A DNA stretch of 64,000 bases from Pseudomonadota bacterium (GTDB taxonomy: Bacteria > Pseudomonadota > Alphaproteobacteria > Rhodobacterales > Rhodobacteraceae). The translations under genes were made by a program, and so were the position numbers. The DNA is taken from NCBI GenBank assembly GCA_963205235.1, contig CAUJIP010000123.1, forward strand, positions 1-64,000, written 5' to 3'. Below the pieces are notes generated by a model. That model did no database searches. It saw nothing but the letters and a program-made list of their open reading frames with translations, and was not told where the DNA came from. Of this stretch, positions 1 to 8,314 are shown piece by piece (positions within the stretch are counted from its first letter, which is position 1; each line of letters starts with the position of its first letter).

Positions 1-137
1 TAGGGTTCCCCCTACGCTCAGTTAGCAACCGAGTGCTTTCGGCCTCTCAGCCACGCTTCCGACCCCTGTTATTTAGCTGCGCCTGCAGCAAGGGGCAAGA
101 GCGAATGGCAAATTGTCGGCGGAAATGGCGTTCCGCC
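1..137. other. No gene seen at left edge
   Basis: Nothing convincing is visible. The short ORFs listed here on both strands overlap the methyltransferase fragment that follows and have low-complexity Arg/Pro/Ala-rich translations typical of shadow frames. Confidence 0.5.
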
Positions 138-359
138 CTACAGGTCCAGCGCGCCCTGCTTGCCGGGGTCCTCCTCCCGCGCCGCGCGCTTGAAGCTGTC
201 CTGCCGCAGCGCGGGCAGCCGCACCGCCCGGTCGCGAAGTTCCAACGCCTCTGCAATCGTCACGATCTGGATGCGCGGCACCGATCCGGCCAACCCCGGC
301 AGCTCATACTGCCCCGCCCCCGCCGCTTCGGTGATCATCGGGCGGGATGGCACCGTTTC
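138..359 (-). pseudogene. 3' fragment of a site-specific adenine DNA methyltransferase
   Basis: This minus-strand stretch encodes a protein tail (RPMITEAAGAGQYE ... PRIQIVTIAEAL ... GKQGALDL) that I recognise as the C-terminus of the large stand-alone adenine methyltransferases related to type III Mod proteins. The matching N-terminus lies on the same strand at about 1684-1875, and the several hundred codons expected between them are missing. A restriction-modification cassette on the opposite strand fills the gap. The exact boundary of the remnant (near 359) is estimated from where family-like sequence stops. The natural stop codon is intact, but there is no start or catalytic region, so it is non-functional as it stands. 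Confidence 0.7.
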
Positions 360-416
360 GGCACTTGCAAGCTGTGACACCACTATCTATCCTTCAACCC
401 TGACCGGAGCCACAAA

Positions 417-1010
417 ATGTTGAATGATCGCCTTCCTCAGTTTGTTCGCGATCACTACGAATGCCATGAATGGAAACATGCCAGCGCGATCCTGACGCAG
501 GACTTTCCTTCGGAATGGGCCGACATTTTAGATGTGCTGACGACCTTCCGTCTTAGAAAATCGTGGATCACCAAGGGTGGAGGGAACAAGTCTCAGCTCT
601 CGTCCTTTATTGACAGCTTCCTGTCGCAGCGAGGCTGGGTCGAGAAGCAGTTTCAAACAGCAATCGAAGTTGATGGGACACGCATCGACTCTCCCACTCA
701 CAAGATCGATTGCTTCAAGAACGGCGTGGCACTTGAGATCGAATGGAACAACAAGGATCCGTTCTACGACCGCGACCTTAACAACTTTCGTCTGCTATTT
801 GACCTTCGTGCCGTTAGTGTGGGGATTGTCATAACCCGGACTGACGAACTGCAAGATATCTTTAACGATCTTGGGCGAGGCTCCTCGTACGGCAACTCAA
901 CGACCCATATGTCAAAGCTTCTGCCGAGAATTCTCGGGGGCGGCGGCGCTGGATGCCCTCTTCTGGTGTTCGGCATAACCAAGGCTCTCTTCGTGGAGGA
1001 TGAAGAATGA
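417..1010 (+). CDS. BglII/BstYI-family type II restriction endonuclease
   Basis: The 197-residue protein looks like the endonuclease partner of the methylase that overlaps its 3' end. The stretch KIDCFKNGVALEIEWNNK (about residues 97-114) fits the D...ExE/xxK active site of the BglII/BstYI fold, followed by a YDRDLNNFR helix and a hydrophobic VGIVITR strand, in the order seen in BstYI. By analogy the target would be GATC-centred (RGATCY, AGATCT or GGATCC), but specificity cannot be read from the sequence. A weak ribosome site (cggagccac) precedes the ATG. The stop overlaps the methylase start as ATGA, so the two are translationally coupled. The gene is less GC-rich than its surroundings, consistent with transfer. 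Confidence 0.75.
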   Translation: MLNDRLPQFVRDHYECHEWKHASAILTQDFPSEWADILDVLTTFRLRKSWITKGGGNKSQLSSFIDSFLSQRGWVEKQFQTAIEVDGTRIDSPTHKIDCFKNGVALEIEWNNKDPFYDRDLNNFRLLFDLRAVSVGIVITRTDELQDIFNDLGRGSSYGNSTTHMSKLLPRILGGGGAGCPLLVFGITKALFVEDEE

Positions 1011-1654
1011 TCACTGCGGCAGATGACCTGCTTGCCAAGGCAGCCAAGACCAAGTTCCGAACCGTCCTTGCTGACCCACCGTGGCAGTTCCAGAACCGCA
1101 CCGGAAAAATGGCGCCGGAACACAAGCGGTTGTCGCGCTACCCGACGATGACCCTTCGTGAAATTTGTGATCTGCCGGTTGAAGCCATCGTCGCTGATAC
1201 TGCGCACCTTTACCTATGGGTCCCAAATGCGCTCCTGCCCGAAGGGCTGAAGGTGATGGAAAATTGGGGTTTTAGCTACAAAAGCAACATCATATGGTAC
1301 AAGATTCGCAAGGATGGCGGGCCAGATCGTCGAGGGGTCGGCTTCTATTTTCGTAACGTGACTGAGGTGCTGCTGTTCGGGGTTCGAGGCAAGAACGCGC
1401 GCACGATGGAGCTTGGCCGCACGCAGGAAAACATCATCTCGACCCAGAAGCGCGAACACAGTCGAAAACCCGACGAGCAGTATCCGCTGATCGAAGGTTG
1501 CAGCCCCGGTCCGCGACTGGAAATGTTTGCTCGCGGTCCGCGTGTTGGGTGGACAGTCTGGGGAAATCAGTCGGAGGAATACACGCCGACTTGGGACACC
1601 TATTCAAATCATTCACAAGCGAATGTGGTGCCGCTGAAAAGGGCGGTCACATAG
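1007..1654 (+). CDS. MT-A70 family DNA N6-adenine methyltransferase
   Basis: This 215-residue MT-A70 family methylase carries the catalytic DPPW motif in VLADPPWQF (about residues 21-29). It also has the family's characteristic TAHLYLWVPNALL, WGFSYKSNIIWYK and GPRLEMFARG segments; the last resembles the C-terminal motif in which the protein contacts SAM. It lies directly downstream of, and overlaps, the BglII/BstYI-like nuclease gene, so the natural reading is the protecting methylase of a two-gene type II restriction-modification system. It is complete and shows no frame damage. Its 3' end is only about 30 bases from the surviving 5' fragment of the broken methyltransferase on the other strand. 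Confidence 0.82.
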   Translation: MITAADDLLAKAAKTKFRTVLADPPWQFQNRTGKMAPEHKRLSRYPTMTLREICDLPVEAIVADTAHLYLWVPNALLPEGLKVMENWGFSYKSNIIWYKIRKDGGPDRRGVGFYFRNVTEVLLFGVRGKNARTMELGRTQENIISTQKREHSRKPDEQYPLIEGCSPGPRLEMFARGPRVGWTVWGNQSEEYTPTWDTYSNHSQANVVPLKRAVT

Positions 1655-1683
1655 ACCGCGTGAGATCCAGAAACGGCAGCCCG

Positions 1684-1875
1684 ATTCCAGTGCCAGGTGT
1701 TGTCAAACGCCTCGATCTGCGCGGCGCTTTCCGCCCCCGCTAGCCCCTTGAACAACACGTTGTAGCTGGCGTTGGAATTGAACGGCGGGTCCAGGTAGAT
1801 CAGATCGACGCTTTCATCCCGGATGCTGTCGCGCAGCACGGTCAGGTTGTCGCCGTAGTAAAGGCGGTTGCTCAT
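1684..1875 (-). pseudogene. 5' fragment of the site-specific adenine DNA methyltransferase
   Basis: The minus-strand reading starts MSNRLYYGDNLTVL and carries catalytic motif IV as YLDPPFNSNASYN (around residue 30), typical of beta-class adenine methyltransferases. Family-like sequence ends at about TWHWN (residue 64), after which the frame runs into sequence belonging to the inserted cassette and stops at 1609. The C-terminal part of the same gene is at 138-359. The SAM-binding region and target-recognition part are therefore gone. The ORF-track start upstream (MGAERRSE...) reads through a REP-like hairpin and is not used. Confidence 0.75.
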
Positions 1876-1885
1876 GCCCGCCCTC

Positions 1886-1907
1886 GTAGGCCGGGCTTCA
1901 GACCGGC
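1886..1907 (+). repeat. GTAG-headed REP-like hairpin
   Basis: GTAG followed by a GC-rich imperfect palindrome (GCCGG ... CCGGC around a CTTCAGA loop). It lies just upstream of the broken methyltransferase start. Several related copies occur in this window. Confidence 0.55.
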
Positions 1908-1976
1908 GTTCTGCCCCCACCTTGCCAACCGGCGGTTAAGACAAGGTTAGCCAAGCCAAAGCCACCCGGCAACAGC

Positions 1977-1998
1977 GTAGGTCGGGCTTCGTCCCGAC
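1977..1998 (+). repeat. GTAG-headed REP-like hairpin
   Basis: GTAG followed by GTCGGG-CTTCGT-CCCGAC, a clean 6-bp stem. It sits in the gap between the broken methyltransferase and the 3' end of ychF. It is closely similar to copies at 50588 and 51212. Confidence 0.6.
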
Positions 1999-2083
1999 TC
2001 TCCCAACCCTTGCGAAATCCTTAACGTCCACAACCAACCCATTGGAATCGCTTGCGATCCAGAAACTGTCCACCGTGGACAGA

Positions 2084-3181
2084 TCAGCCGTTGAACAGGA
2101 AATGCAGGACATCGCCGTCCTTCACTTCATAGGTCTTTCCTTCGACCCGGAACTTGCCGGCTTCCTTGGCCCCCGCCTCGCCCTTCCCGGCGACATAGTC
2201 GTCGAAGGCCACGGTTTCGGCCCGGATGAAGCCCTTTTCAAAGTCCCCATGGATCACCCCCGCCGCCTGCGGGGCAAGGGTTCCCTTGGTGATCGTCCAG
2301 GCCCGGGCTTCCTTGGGTCCGACCGTGAAATAGGTCTGCAGGCCCAAGAGCGCGTAGCCCGCCTTGATCAGCCGATCCAGGCCCGCTTCATGCAGCCCCA
2401 TCTCCTCCAGGAACATCGCGGCCTCATCTTCGGCCAGCTGGGAAATCTCTTCCTCGATCCGGGCAGAGATGACGACCGAAGCCGCCCCCTGTTTCGCCGC
2501 CATCTCCGCGACCCGCGCCGATTGCGAGTTGCCAGAGGCCGCCGAAGCCTCCTCGACGTTGCAGACATAAAGGACGGGTTTCGCGGTCAAAAGCTGCAGC
2601 ATCCGCCATTGTTTGCGGTCGTCTTCGGCGATGGTCAGCGTCCGCGCGGGCTGACCCTTTTCCAGCGCAGCCAGTGCCGCCCGCAGCAGCCGGTCCTGAT
2701 CCAGCGTGTCCTGATCCCCGCCCCGCAACTTCTTGCCCAGCGCGGTCAGGCGGCGCTCGACCGATTCCATGTCGGCCAGCATCAGTTCGGTCTCGATGGT
2801 TTCGGCGTCGGCGACCGGGTCGATCCGGCCTTCGACATGGGTGATGTCGCCGTCTTCAAAGCAGCGCAGCACATGGGCGATGGCGTCGCATTCGCGGATG
2901 TTGGCCAGGAACTGGTTGCCTAGCCCCTCACCCTTGGACGCGCCACGCACCAGTCCCGCGATGTCGACAAAGGTCATCCGGGTCGGGATGGTCTGCTTTG
3001 ACCCGGCAATCGCGGCCAAAGTGTCCAGCCGCGCATCCGGCACCGCGACCTCACCCACGTTGGGCTCGATGGTGCAAAACGGGAAGTTCGCCGCCTGCGC
3101 CGCCGCCGTGCGGGTCAGCGCGTTGAAGAGGGTGGACTTGCCCACGTTCGGCAGCCCGACGATACCCATCTTGAAACCCAT
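2084..3181 (-). CDS. ychF: Redox-regulated ribosome-binding ATPase/GTPase YchF
   Basis: YchF is an Obg-family P-loop protein that binds ribosomes and, unusually, prefers ATP. Visible features are the P-loop GLPNVGKST at the N-terminus, switch [21 protein letters not shown] in place of the GTP-specific NKxD (the known basis of ATP preference), and a C-terminal TGS-type domain ending [13 protein letters not shown]. The length of 365 residues is normal. The track starts four codons upstream, but a strong ribosome site (GGAGGG, spacing about 4) precedes the MGFKMGIVG methionine, so that start is chosen. The gene is transcribed divergently from the VOC protein gene, with about 110 bases between them. 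Confidence 0.97.
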   Translation of the reverse strand: MGFKMGIVGLPNVGKSTLFNALTRTAAAQAANFPFCTIEPNVGEVAVPDARLDTLAAIAGSKQTIPTRMTFVDIAGLVRGASKGEGLGNQFLANIRECDAIAHVLRCFEDGDITHVEGRIDPVADAETIETELMLADMESVERRLTALGKKLRGGDQDTLDQDRLLRAALAALEKGQPARTLTIAEDDRKQWRMLQLLTAKPVLYVCNVEEASAASGNSQSARVAEMAAKQGAASVVISARIEEEISQLAEDEAAMFLEEMGLHEAGLDRLIKAGYALLGLQTYFTVGPKEARAWTITKGTLAPQAAGVIHGDFEKGFIRAETVAFDDYVAGKGEAGAKEAGKFRVEGKTYEVKDGDVLHFLFNG

Positions 3182-3289
3182 GATGCCCTCCATTGGCGAC
3201 GGCTCGGGCTATAGGCGGGCACGGGCCGGGGATCAAGGTTCCGCGACCAGACTAAAGCGGGTATGATGGCCGAAATCCGGAGGTTTGCG

Positions 3290-3697
3290 ATGAGCTTCGA
3301 TCCCTACATCCACTTTCAGGGCAATTGCCGCGAGGCTATGACCGCCTATCAGACGATCTTCGGCGGCACGTTGCAGGTCACAGGCTATGCGGATGCGCCG
3401 GATGCGACGACGGAAGCCATGGCGTCAGATCTGGTGATGCATGCCGCACTGATGGTCGGGGGGCGGATGCTTCTGGCCTCGGACTTTCCACCGGGATTTG
3501 CCGGTGAAAGACAGCAGGCCGTCACCATCAGCCACATCGCCGCCTCGGGCAGCGAGGCGCAGCGGGTGTTCGACCTTCTGGCCGATGGTGGCGCGGTCAT
3601 CATGCCCTATGCCCCGACCTTCTGGTCGGATGGGTTCGGGATGGTGAAAGACCGCTTTGGCACGCATTGGATGGTATCCTTGCCCTGGCGGGGCTAG
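3290..3697 (+). CDS. VOC (glyoxalase/PhnB-like) family protein
   Basis: A 135-residue single-domain vicinal-oxygen-chelate protein of the PhnB/3-demethylubiquinone methyltransferase-like group. It begins FDPYIHFQGNCREAMTAYQTIFGG, has the central beta strands LVMHAALMVGGRMLLASD, and ends DRFGTHWMVSLP, all typical of the family. These proteins are usually dimers that bind a metal or small ligand; the substrate cannot be inferred. The start is moved nine codons into the track ORF because CCGGAGG lies six bases before that ATG. It converges with the phosphoglycerol-transferase gene, with only seven bases between the stops. Confidence 0.85.
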   Translation: MSFDPYIHFQGNCREAMTAYQTIFGGTLQVTGYADAPDATTEAMASDLVMHAALMVGGRMLLASDFPPGFAGERQQAVTISHIAASGSEAQRVFDLLADGGAVIMPYAPTFWSDGFGMVKDRFGTHWMVSLPWRG

Positions 3698-3704
3698 GCC
3701 CCGA

Positions 3705-5294
3705 TCACGCGGCGGTGCAATCAGCGCCTTGACCGACCTCCGGAGTTTCGGCCCAAAGCCGCTGGCCCAGCCGCGGATCGGCGACGATCATCGCGTCCAA
3801 TCCTGCGATACCGAATTCTTCCACCAGCGTCGGGGCATCGGACAGAAGCGACCGGCCCAACCCTGCGGCTACCGGGGCGGTTGACCAACCCAGCCAGTCA
3901 AGCAGCGTCGGGAACACGTCCACCATGCTGCCCAACCGGTCGATCTGTCGGGGAGTGCTAGCGGTGTCACCCCAAAGAATGACGGTGTTGAACCCGGCAT
4001 AGCCCGGCCCCCCGTCGGGCAGGGTTGGGCAGTGGTTCAGATGGTCCGACAGCAACACGACCCGCAGATCGCGCCCCATGGCCGCACTGGCAGCGCGGAT
4101 GTCGGCCACAAATTCCATCACCTCGTCGATCAGGCATTCGACGGTGCGGCCAAAATCCTTGGTCGCCTCTGCCGTTCCGCTGGCCGAATTGCGGCGCGAG
4201 AGATAGCCCTTAGGTCCATGCGGCGCGATGGTTTCGATGATCAGTGCGAGCGGTTCAGGCCGCTGAACAAGGTCGCGATGCACCCGCCGGGCGGTATCCA
4301 GCACCATCTGGTCATCCAGAAACCATTCGATCCGTGCCGCCTTCACCTCGTCTGCCGGGAACATCTGCACCATGTAATCCATGCCGACCGTCTGCACGCC
4401 ATGCGTCGCGTAAAGCGCTTTCAGCCCGCCGAACGCCGGGTCGCCACCAACGATGAACCGGCTGGAATAGGATTTCGTGGCCAGAATATCGCCCAGAAAG
4501 ATCACGCCAGGCATAAAGCGCCGCAGATTGTCCAGCCCGGTCTGGAACTTCATCCCGCGCGTCGGCACCATCACCCCCGCCTGCGTCGCCGCCATGCCCG
4601 CCGTGCTCCATCCCGTGCCGACGATCTGACCGATGCGCGTGAAGGTGACCCCCTCGGCGGCGAAGGCGTCAAGCTTGCGGTAGATCGCCCCAAAGGCATC
4701 CGGGTCGGCAAAGCGCCGGTCGGTGCCCTCCAGATAGATCAGCACCAGATCGGGGGTCGCAACCGGCCCCGGCCGCAGGTCGGGCGCGACCAGTCGGTCG
4801 GGTAGAACCGTCTCGACTTTGCCAACCCAAAGCCGCCGCATCAGAAACCGCAGCACCGGGTTCGCGGCAAGAACCGCCAGCGCCATGGCACCGGTCAGAC
4901 CCTGATTGGCCCCAATAAGCCCATCCAGCCGGATCGTCGCCATACCCAAAAGGACCACGGTAAGCAAAGCCGTCGCGATCTCGTTCTTCAACCCACGAAT
5001 GTCGGCACCCTTGACGCCGAAATCGCGGTGAAAAAGAAGGGCCAGCATGTCCACCCGCCGAAATCCGCGGGTCATCGTCAGAGCGGGCAACAGGCACAGC
5101 AGCGAAAGACCCAATTCGACACCCGGCAAGGTGACTGTACCCAGCCCCCCTGCCCCGCCCAGACCCAGCGCAAGGCCAAGGGCAGCCACCGCAATCGCCC
5201 CCATGTGATCGGGTCGATGCGCGGGGCGCAGGATCACGAGAAAAGCACTCGATATGGTCAAAACCAGCAGACAGGCAACAACTGCAAAGGTCAT
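3705..5294 (-). CDS. OpgB/MdoB-like phosphoglycerol transferase (sulfatase fold), membrane
   Basis: About 529 residues. The N-terminal third contains four or more hydrophobic segments, followed by a periplasmic alkaline-phosphatase/sulfatase-superfamily domain. The catalytic threonine motif GTGWSTAGMAATQAG matches the GTGWTIAGM signature of phosphoglycerol transferase I, and later pieces (LIIETIAPHGP, LLSDHLNHC, DVFPTLLDWLG) fit the metal-binding and C-terminal blocks. By family it would transfer phosphoglycerol to periplasmic glucans or another envelope glycan; no glucan-synthesis genes are nearby to confirm the acceptor. The start is ambiguous: the track gives 5321, but MTFAVVACLLVL at 5294 puts the first membrane segment directly at the N-terminus. 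Confidence 0.82.
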   Translation of the reverse strand: MTFAVVACLLVLTISSAFLVILRPAHRPDHMGAIAVAALGLALGLGGAGGLGTVTLPGVELGLSLLCLLPALTMTRGFRRVDMLALLFHRDFGVKGADIRGLKNEIATALLTVVLLGMATIRLDGLIGANQGLTGAMALAVLAANPVLRFLMRRLWVGKVETVLPDRLVAPDLRPGPVATPDLVLIYLEGTDRRFADPDAFGAIYRKLDAFAAEGVTFTRIGQIVGTGWSTAGMAATQAGVMVPTRGMKFQTGLDNLRRFMPGVIFLGDILATKSYSSRFIVGGDPAFGGLKALYATHGVQTVGMDYMVQMFPADEVKAARIEWFLDDQMVLDTARRVHRDLVQRPEPLALIIETIAPHGPKGYLSRRNSASGTAEATKDFGRTVECLIDEVMEFVADIRAASAAMGRDLRVVLLSDHLNHCPTLPDGGPGYAGFNTVILWGDTASTPRQIDRLGSMVDVFPTLLDWLGWSTAPVAAGLGRSLLSDAPTLVEEFGIAGLDAMIVADPRLGQRLWAETPEVGQGADCTAA

Positions 5295-5431
5295 GAATGT
5301 CTCGTCGTGGCAGGCGGGCAAAGCCTAACCAGTCGAAGGTCAAGGCGCAACGGCCCCATCCCCCGATTGCGCCCCATTGATTTCCCCTGCCCGGCCATGG
5401 CAGATGGGCCTTGAACTGCAGGGGGCGCCTC

Positions 5432-6223
5432 ATGACACGGATCGATGACACTTTCGCACGGCTGCGGGCGCAAGGGAAAAAGGCCTTTGTCACCTATATC
5501 ATGGGCGGCGACCCCGATCAGGCGACCTCGCTTGAGGTGATGAAGGGTTTGCCCACCGCTGGCGTTGACGTGATCGAGCTTGGCATGCCCTTTACCGATC
5601 CGATGGCCGACGGCCCGACGATCCAGGCCGCAGGCCAGCGCGCGCTGGAAATCGGCATGACGATGGACAAGGTCTTCGCCATGGTCCGCGACTTTCGCGC
5701 AACCGATCAGAAAACCCCCATCGTCCTGATGGGCTATTACAACCCGATCTATTCGCGCGGGGTCGACCGGTTCCTGAAGGACGCGAACGAGGCCGGAGTT
5801 GATGGCCTGATCGTCGTCGACCTTCCGCCCGAGGAAGACGCCGAACTGTGCATCCCCGCCCAAAAGGCCGGGCTGAACTTCATCCGGCTGGCCACCCCGA
5901 CGACCGACGCCAAGCGCCTGCCGAAAGTGCTGCAGAACACCAGCGGTTTCGTCTATTACGTGTCGGTCACCGGAATCACCGGGGCTGCGGCTGCCGTGGC
6001 GACCGAGGTTGCCCCCGAAGTCGCGCGGATCAAGCGGTCGACTGACCTGCCGGTGATCGTGGGCTTTGGGATCAACACGCCCGAGGCGGCTAAAGGCATT
6101 GCCAGCGTGGCCGATGGCTGCGTCGTCGGCTCCGCCATCGTCAAGCGCATTGGCGAGGGGCAGTCGCCCGCCGAAGTGCTGGCCTTCGTCGCCTCGTTGG
6201 CTGCAGGCGCGCATTCGGCCTGA
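5432..6223 (+). CDS. trpA: Tryptophan synthase alpha chain
   Basis: TrpA cleaves indole-3-glycerol phosphate to indole and glyceraldehyde-3-phosphate in the tryptophan synthase complex. The TIM-barrel motifs are intact: [19 protein letters not shown] holds the catalytic Glu and Asp, YYNPIYSRG and LPPEE follow, and the phosphate-binding loops GITGA and [14 protein letters not shown] come near the end. It is 263 residues, normal for the family. A purine-rich site (agggggcg) precedes the ATG at 5432, seven codons inside the track ORF. trpB is not adjacent; upstream is a divergent, unrelated gene. A MEKHLA-domain gene follows after three bases. Confidence 0.97.
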   Translation: MTRIDDTFARLRAQGKKAFVTYIMGGDPDQATSLEVMKGLPTAGVDVIELGMPFTDPMADGPTIQAAGQRALEIGMTMDKVFAMVRDFRATDQKTPIVLMGYYNPIYSRGVDRFLKDANEAGVDGLIVVDLPPEEDAELCIPAQKAGLNFIRLATPTTDAKRLPKVLQNTSGFVYYVSVTGITGAAAAVATEVAPEVARIKRSTDLPVIVGFGINTPEAAKGIASVADGCVVGSAIVKRIGEGQSPAEVLAFVASLAAGAHSA

Positions 6224-6226
6224 CCG

Positions 6227-6655
6227 ATGGGTCCTGACCGCGACCCCGCCTATGCCAGACTGCTGGCCGAAAGCTTTGCCCGCCTGACCGGCACGGCCCT
6301 TGGCGACCCCTGGACGCGGCCTGACCCCATCGTCAGCCACGGGGTTGAGGCAGACCCGATCTTTCGCTGGGCCAACCCTGCGGCGCTGGCGCTTTGGGAA
6401 ATGGATTGGGACCAGTTCACCCGCCTCCCCTCGCGCCAGTCAGCCGCCGACACCGCCGAAGTCCAGGCCGACCGCAGCCGCCTTCTGGCAGAGGCGCGCG
6501 AAAAGGGCTGGGTCTCCGGCTATCGCGGCATCCGCGTTTCCGCCACGGGTCGGCGCTTTGCGATCGACGACACCGTCCTCTGGACGGTCCGCGATGCAGA
6601 TGGCGTGATCCATGGCCAGGCCGCGCTGATCCGTCGGGTGGACCGGCTGGACTGA
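6227..6655 (+). CDS. MEKHLA (PAS-like) domain protein
   Basis: A 142-residue protein consisting almost entirely of a MEKHLA domain, a PAS-related sensory fold. Recognisable blocks are DPIFRWANPAALALWEMDW, LPSRQSA, GYRGIRVSATGRRFAIDD and GVIHGQAALIRR. In plants the domain sits at the end of HD-ZIP III proteins; free-standing bacterial versions are of unknown function. The start codon is three bases after the trpA stop, implying co-transcription, although no functional link to tryptophan synthesis is evident. Confidence 0.85.
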   Translation: MGPDRDPAYARLLAESFARLTGTALGDPWTRPDPIVSHGVEADPIFRWANPAALALWEMDWDQFTRLPSRQSAADTAEVQADRSRLLAEAREKGWVSGYRGIRVSATGRRFAIDDTVLWTVRDADGVIHGQAALIRRVDRLD

Positions 6656-6700
6656 CCCCGGTCTTTTCGGTCGCGCACCCGACACGCACCGCTCCCGCCT

Positions 6701-6779
6701 TTCACCTGTTCCCAAATATCCTCGGGGGGAAGGCGATGGTTTGCCTTCAAACCATCGCCATAGGGGGCGAAGCGCCCCC
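6701..6779. repeat. AAATATCC-type intergenic motif followed by two hairpins
   Basis: About 45 bases after the MEKHLA stop. First comes CCCAAATATCCTCGGGGG, one of several copies of a short motif found just after genes in this window. Next is a perfect 12-bp stem with a 4-base loop (GGCGATGGTTTG / CAAACCATCGCC, 6732-6759), then a second small hairpin (GGGGGCG-AAG-CGCCCCC, 6763-6779). There is no T-run, so these look like repeat or mRNA-end structures rather than a classical terminator. The rest of the 6656-7011 gap shows no gene; it ends in the promoter and leader region of the next gene. Confidence 0.55.
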
Positions 6780-7011
6780 ATGCCCGAGGAGGAGGCGAAG
6801 CCCGACGACGAGACAAGGGACTTCGCGCCCGTCAGGGCGCTCGATTTGGCAACCGTCCACACCGAAGATGGTTAACCCATTCTGACCGTCCACAACCAAC
6901 TCATTGATCTTCCATGATTGTTCAAGCTCATCCAGCGTGGACAACAAAGCCCCTTGTCCCCGCGCCCGTCGTCTTGCAGGATCGGCCCAACCTTTCCCGA
7001 CGAGGACCGGA

Positions 7012-8181
7012 ATGCCCGTCATCACCTGCATCGAAGACCTGAAACGCCTGCATCAGAAGCGCACCCCCAGGATGTTCTGGGACTATTGCGAAAGCGGCAG
7101 CTACACTGAACAGACCTTCCGCGAGAATACGACCGATTTCCAGAAACTCCGCTTCCGCCAGCGGGTGGCCCGCGACCTGTCTGACCGCAAGCTGGCCTCA
7201 GAAATGATCGGACAGAAGGTCACGATGCCCGTCGGCCTCTGCCCCGTCGGATCGACAGGCATGCAGCATGCGGATGGCGAGATCCTCGCTGCCCGCGCCG
7301 CTGCCAGGTTCGGAGTGCCTTTCACCCTTTCCACCATGTCGATCTGTTCCATCGAGGACGTCGCCACCCACAGCCCCGACCCGTTCTGGTTCCAGCTTTA
7401 CGTCATGCGAGACGAGGATTTCGTCGACAACGCCATCGAACGCGCCCGCAAGGCGGGATGTTCTGCGCTGGTCCTGACGCTTGATCTGCAGATCATGGGC
7501 CAGCGCCACAAGGACCTGAAGAACGGCCTTTCCAGCCCGCCCAAGCTGACCTTGCCGAACATCCTGAACATGATGACCAAGCCGCGCTGGTCGATGGGGA
7601 TGCTGAAGACCCCGCGCCGCCAGTTCCGCAACATCGTCGGCCACGCGAAGAATGTCGGCACCCTGGCCGAGGTCACCACCTGGGCCAGCGAACAGTTCGA
7701 CCCGCATCTCGACTGGTCAAAGATCGCCCGCATCCGCGACCAGTGGAAGGGCAAGTTCATCCTGAAAGGCATCCTCGACCCCGAAGATGCCAGGCTGGCC
7801 GCCGACGCCGGGGCCGATGCGGTGATCGTGTCGAACCATGGTGGGCGGCAACTTGACGGGGCGCTGTCCTCGATCCGGATGCTGCCCTCGATCTTCCGCG
7901 CGATTGGCGACCGGACCGAGGTCTGGCTGGATTCGGGCATCAGGTCGGGTCAGGACGTGCTGAAGGCCCTGTCCTTGGGCGCCAAGGGCACGATGATCGG
8001 GCGGGCCTATATCCACGGGCTGGGGGCGATGGGCGAAGCCGGGGTGACCAAAGCGCTGGAGGTCATCCGGAACGAGATCGACATTACCCTGGCCTTGTGC
8101 GGTGAAAAGGATGTCCGCGCGATGGGCCGTCACAATCTTCTGGTGCCCGAGGATTTCGAAGGCCGCTGGGCCGAGGCCTGA
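7012..8181 (+). CDS. lldD: FMN-dependent alpha-hydroxyacid (L-lactate) dehydrogenase
   Basis: A 389-residue (S)-2-hydroxyacid dehydrogenase of the LldD/glycolate-oxidase family, which oxidises L-lactate or a related hydroxyacid with FMN. Clear family segments are PFTLSTMSICSIEDVA, FQLYV, the active-site block SNHGGRQLDGALSS (catalytic His near residue 275), and the FMN-phosphate loop LDSGIRSGQDVLKA...IGRA. The track ORF starts 36 codons too early in non-coding-like sequence; the MPVITCIEDL start has a gaggacc site just upstream. An aminotransferase and a glutamine-synthetase-like ligase follow on the same strand after 133 bases, with an operator-like palindrome in between, so it is probably not simply one operon with them. 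Confidence 0.88.
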   Translation: MPVITCIEDLKRLHQKRTPRMFWDYCESGSYTEQTFRENTTDFQKLRFRQRVARDLSDRKLASEMIGQKVTMPVGLCPVGSTGMQHADGEILAARAAARFGVPFTLSTMSICSIEDVATHSPDPFWFQLYVMRDEDFVDNAIERARKAGCSALVLTLDLQIMGQRHKDLKNGLSSPPKLTLPNILNMMTKPRWSMGMLKTPRRQFRNIVGHAKNVGTLAEVTTWASEQFDPHLDWSKIARIRDQWKGKFILKGILDPEDARLAADAGADAVIVSNHGGRQLDGALSSIRMLPSIFRAIGDRTEVWLDSGIRSGQDVLKALSLGAKGTMIGRAYIHGLGAMGEAGVTKALEVIRNEIDITLALCGEKDVRAMGRHNLLVPEDFEGRWAEA

Positions 8182-8261
8182 ACCATCGCTCATCCCTTCC
8201 GTGCGGTCGGTCGTCGCTGACAGAAAGCGAAGACGCCTGTCAGGGCGGATGAGCGGCCCCT

Positions 8262-8281
8262 TGCAATTTGATCAAATTGCA
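8262..8281. promoter_or_regulatory. Perfect 20-bp palindrome, candidate operator
   Basis: TGCAATTTGATCAAATTGCA is exactly self-complementary over 20 bases and AT-rich within very GC-rich DNA. It lies 34 bases before the aminotransferase start, where a dimeric repressor or activator would act. No regulator gene is adjacent, so the binding protein is unknown. Confidence 0.55.
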
Positions 8282-8314
8282 GCGCATAAGAATGCAGCAC
8301 ATCGGGGGGCATCC

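Noticed and set aside
3427-3432. AGATCT site used to judge restriction-site avoidance
   Set aside because: One BglII site in 64 kb says nothing about avoidance, and the nuclease's specificity is not known.
6732-6779. Two hairpins as an intrinsic terminator
   Set aside because: Stable stems but no T-run on either strand; treated as repeat structures.
8262-8281. Palindrome as an FNR/CRP-type box
   Set aside because: FNR boxes are TTGAT-N4-ATCAA; here the half-sites abut with no spacer, so the match fails.
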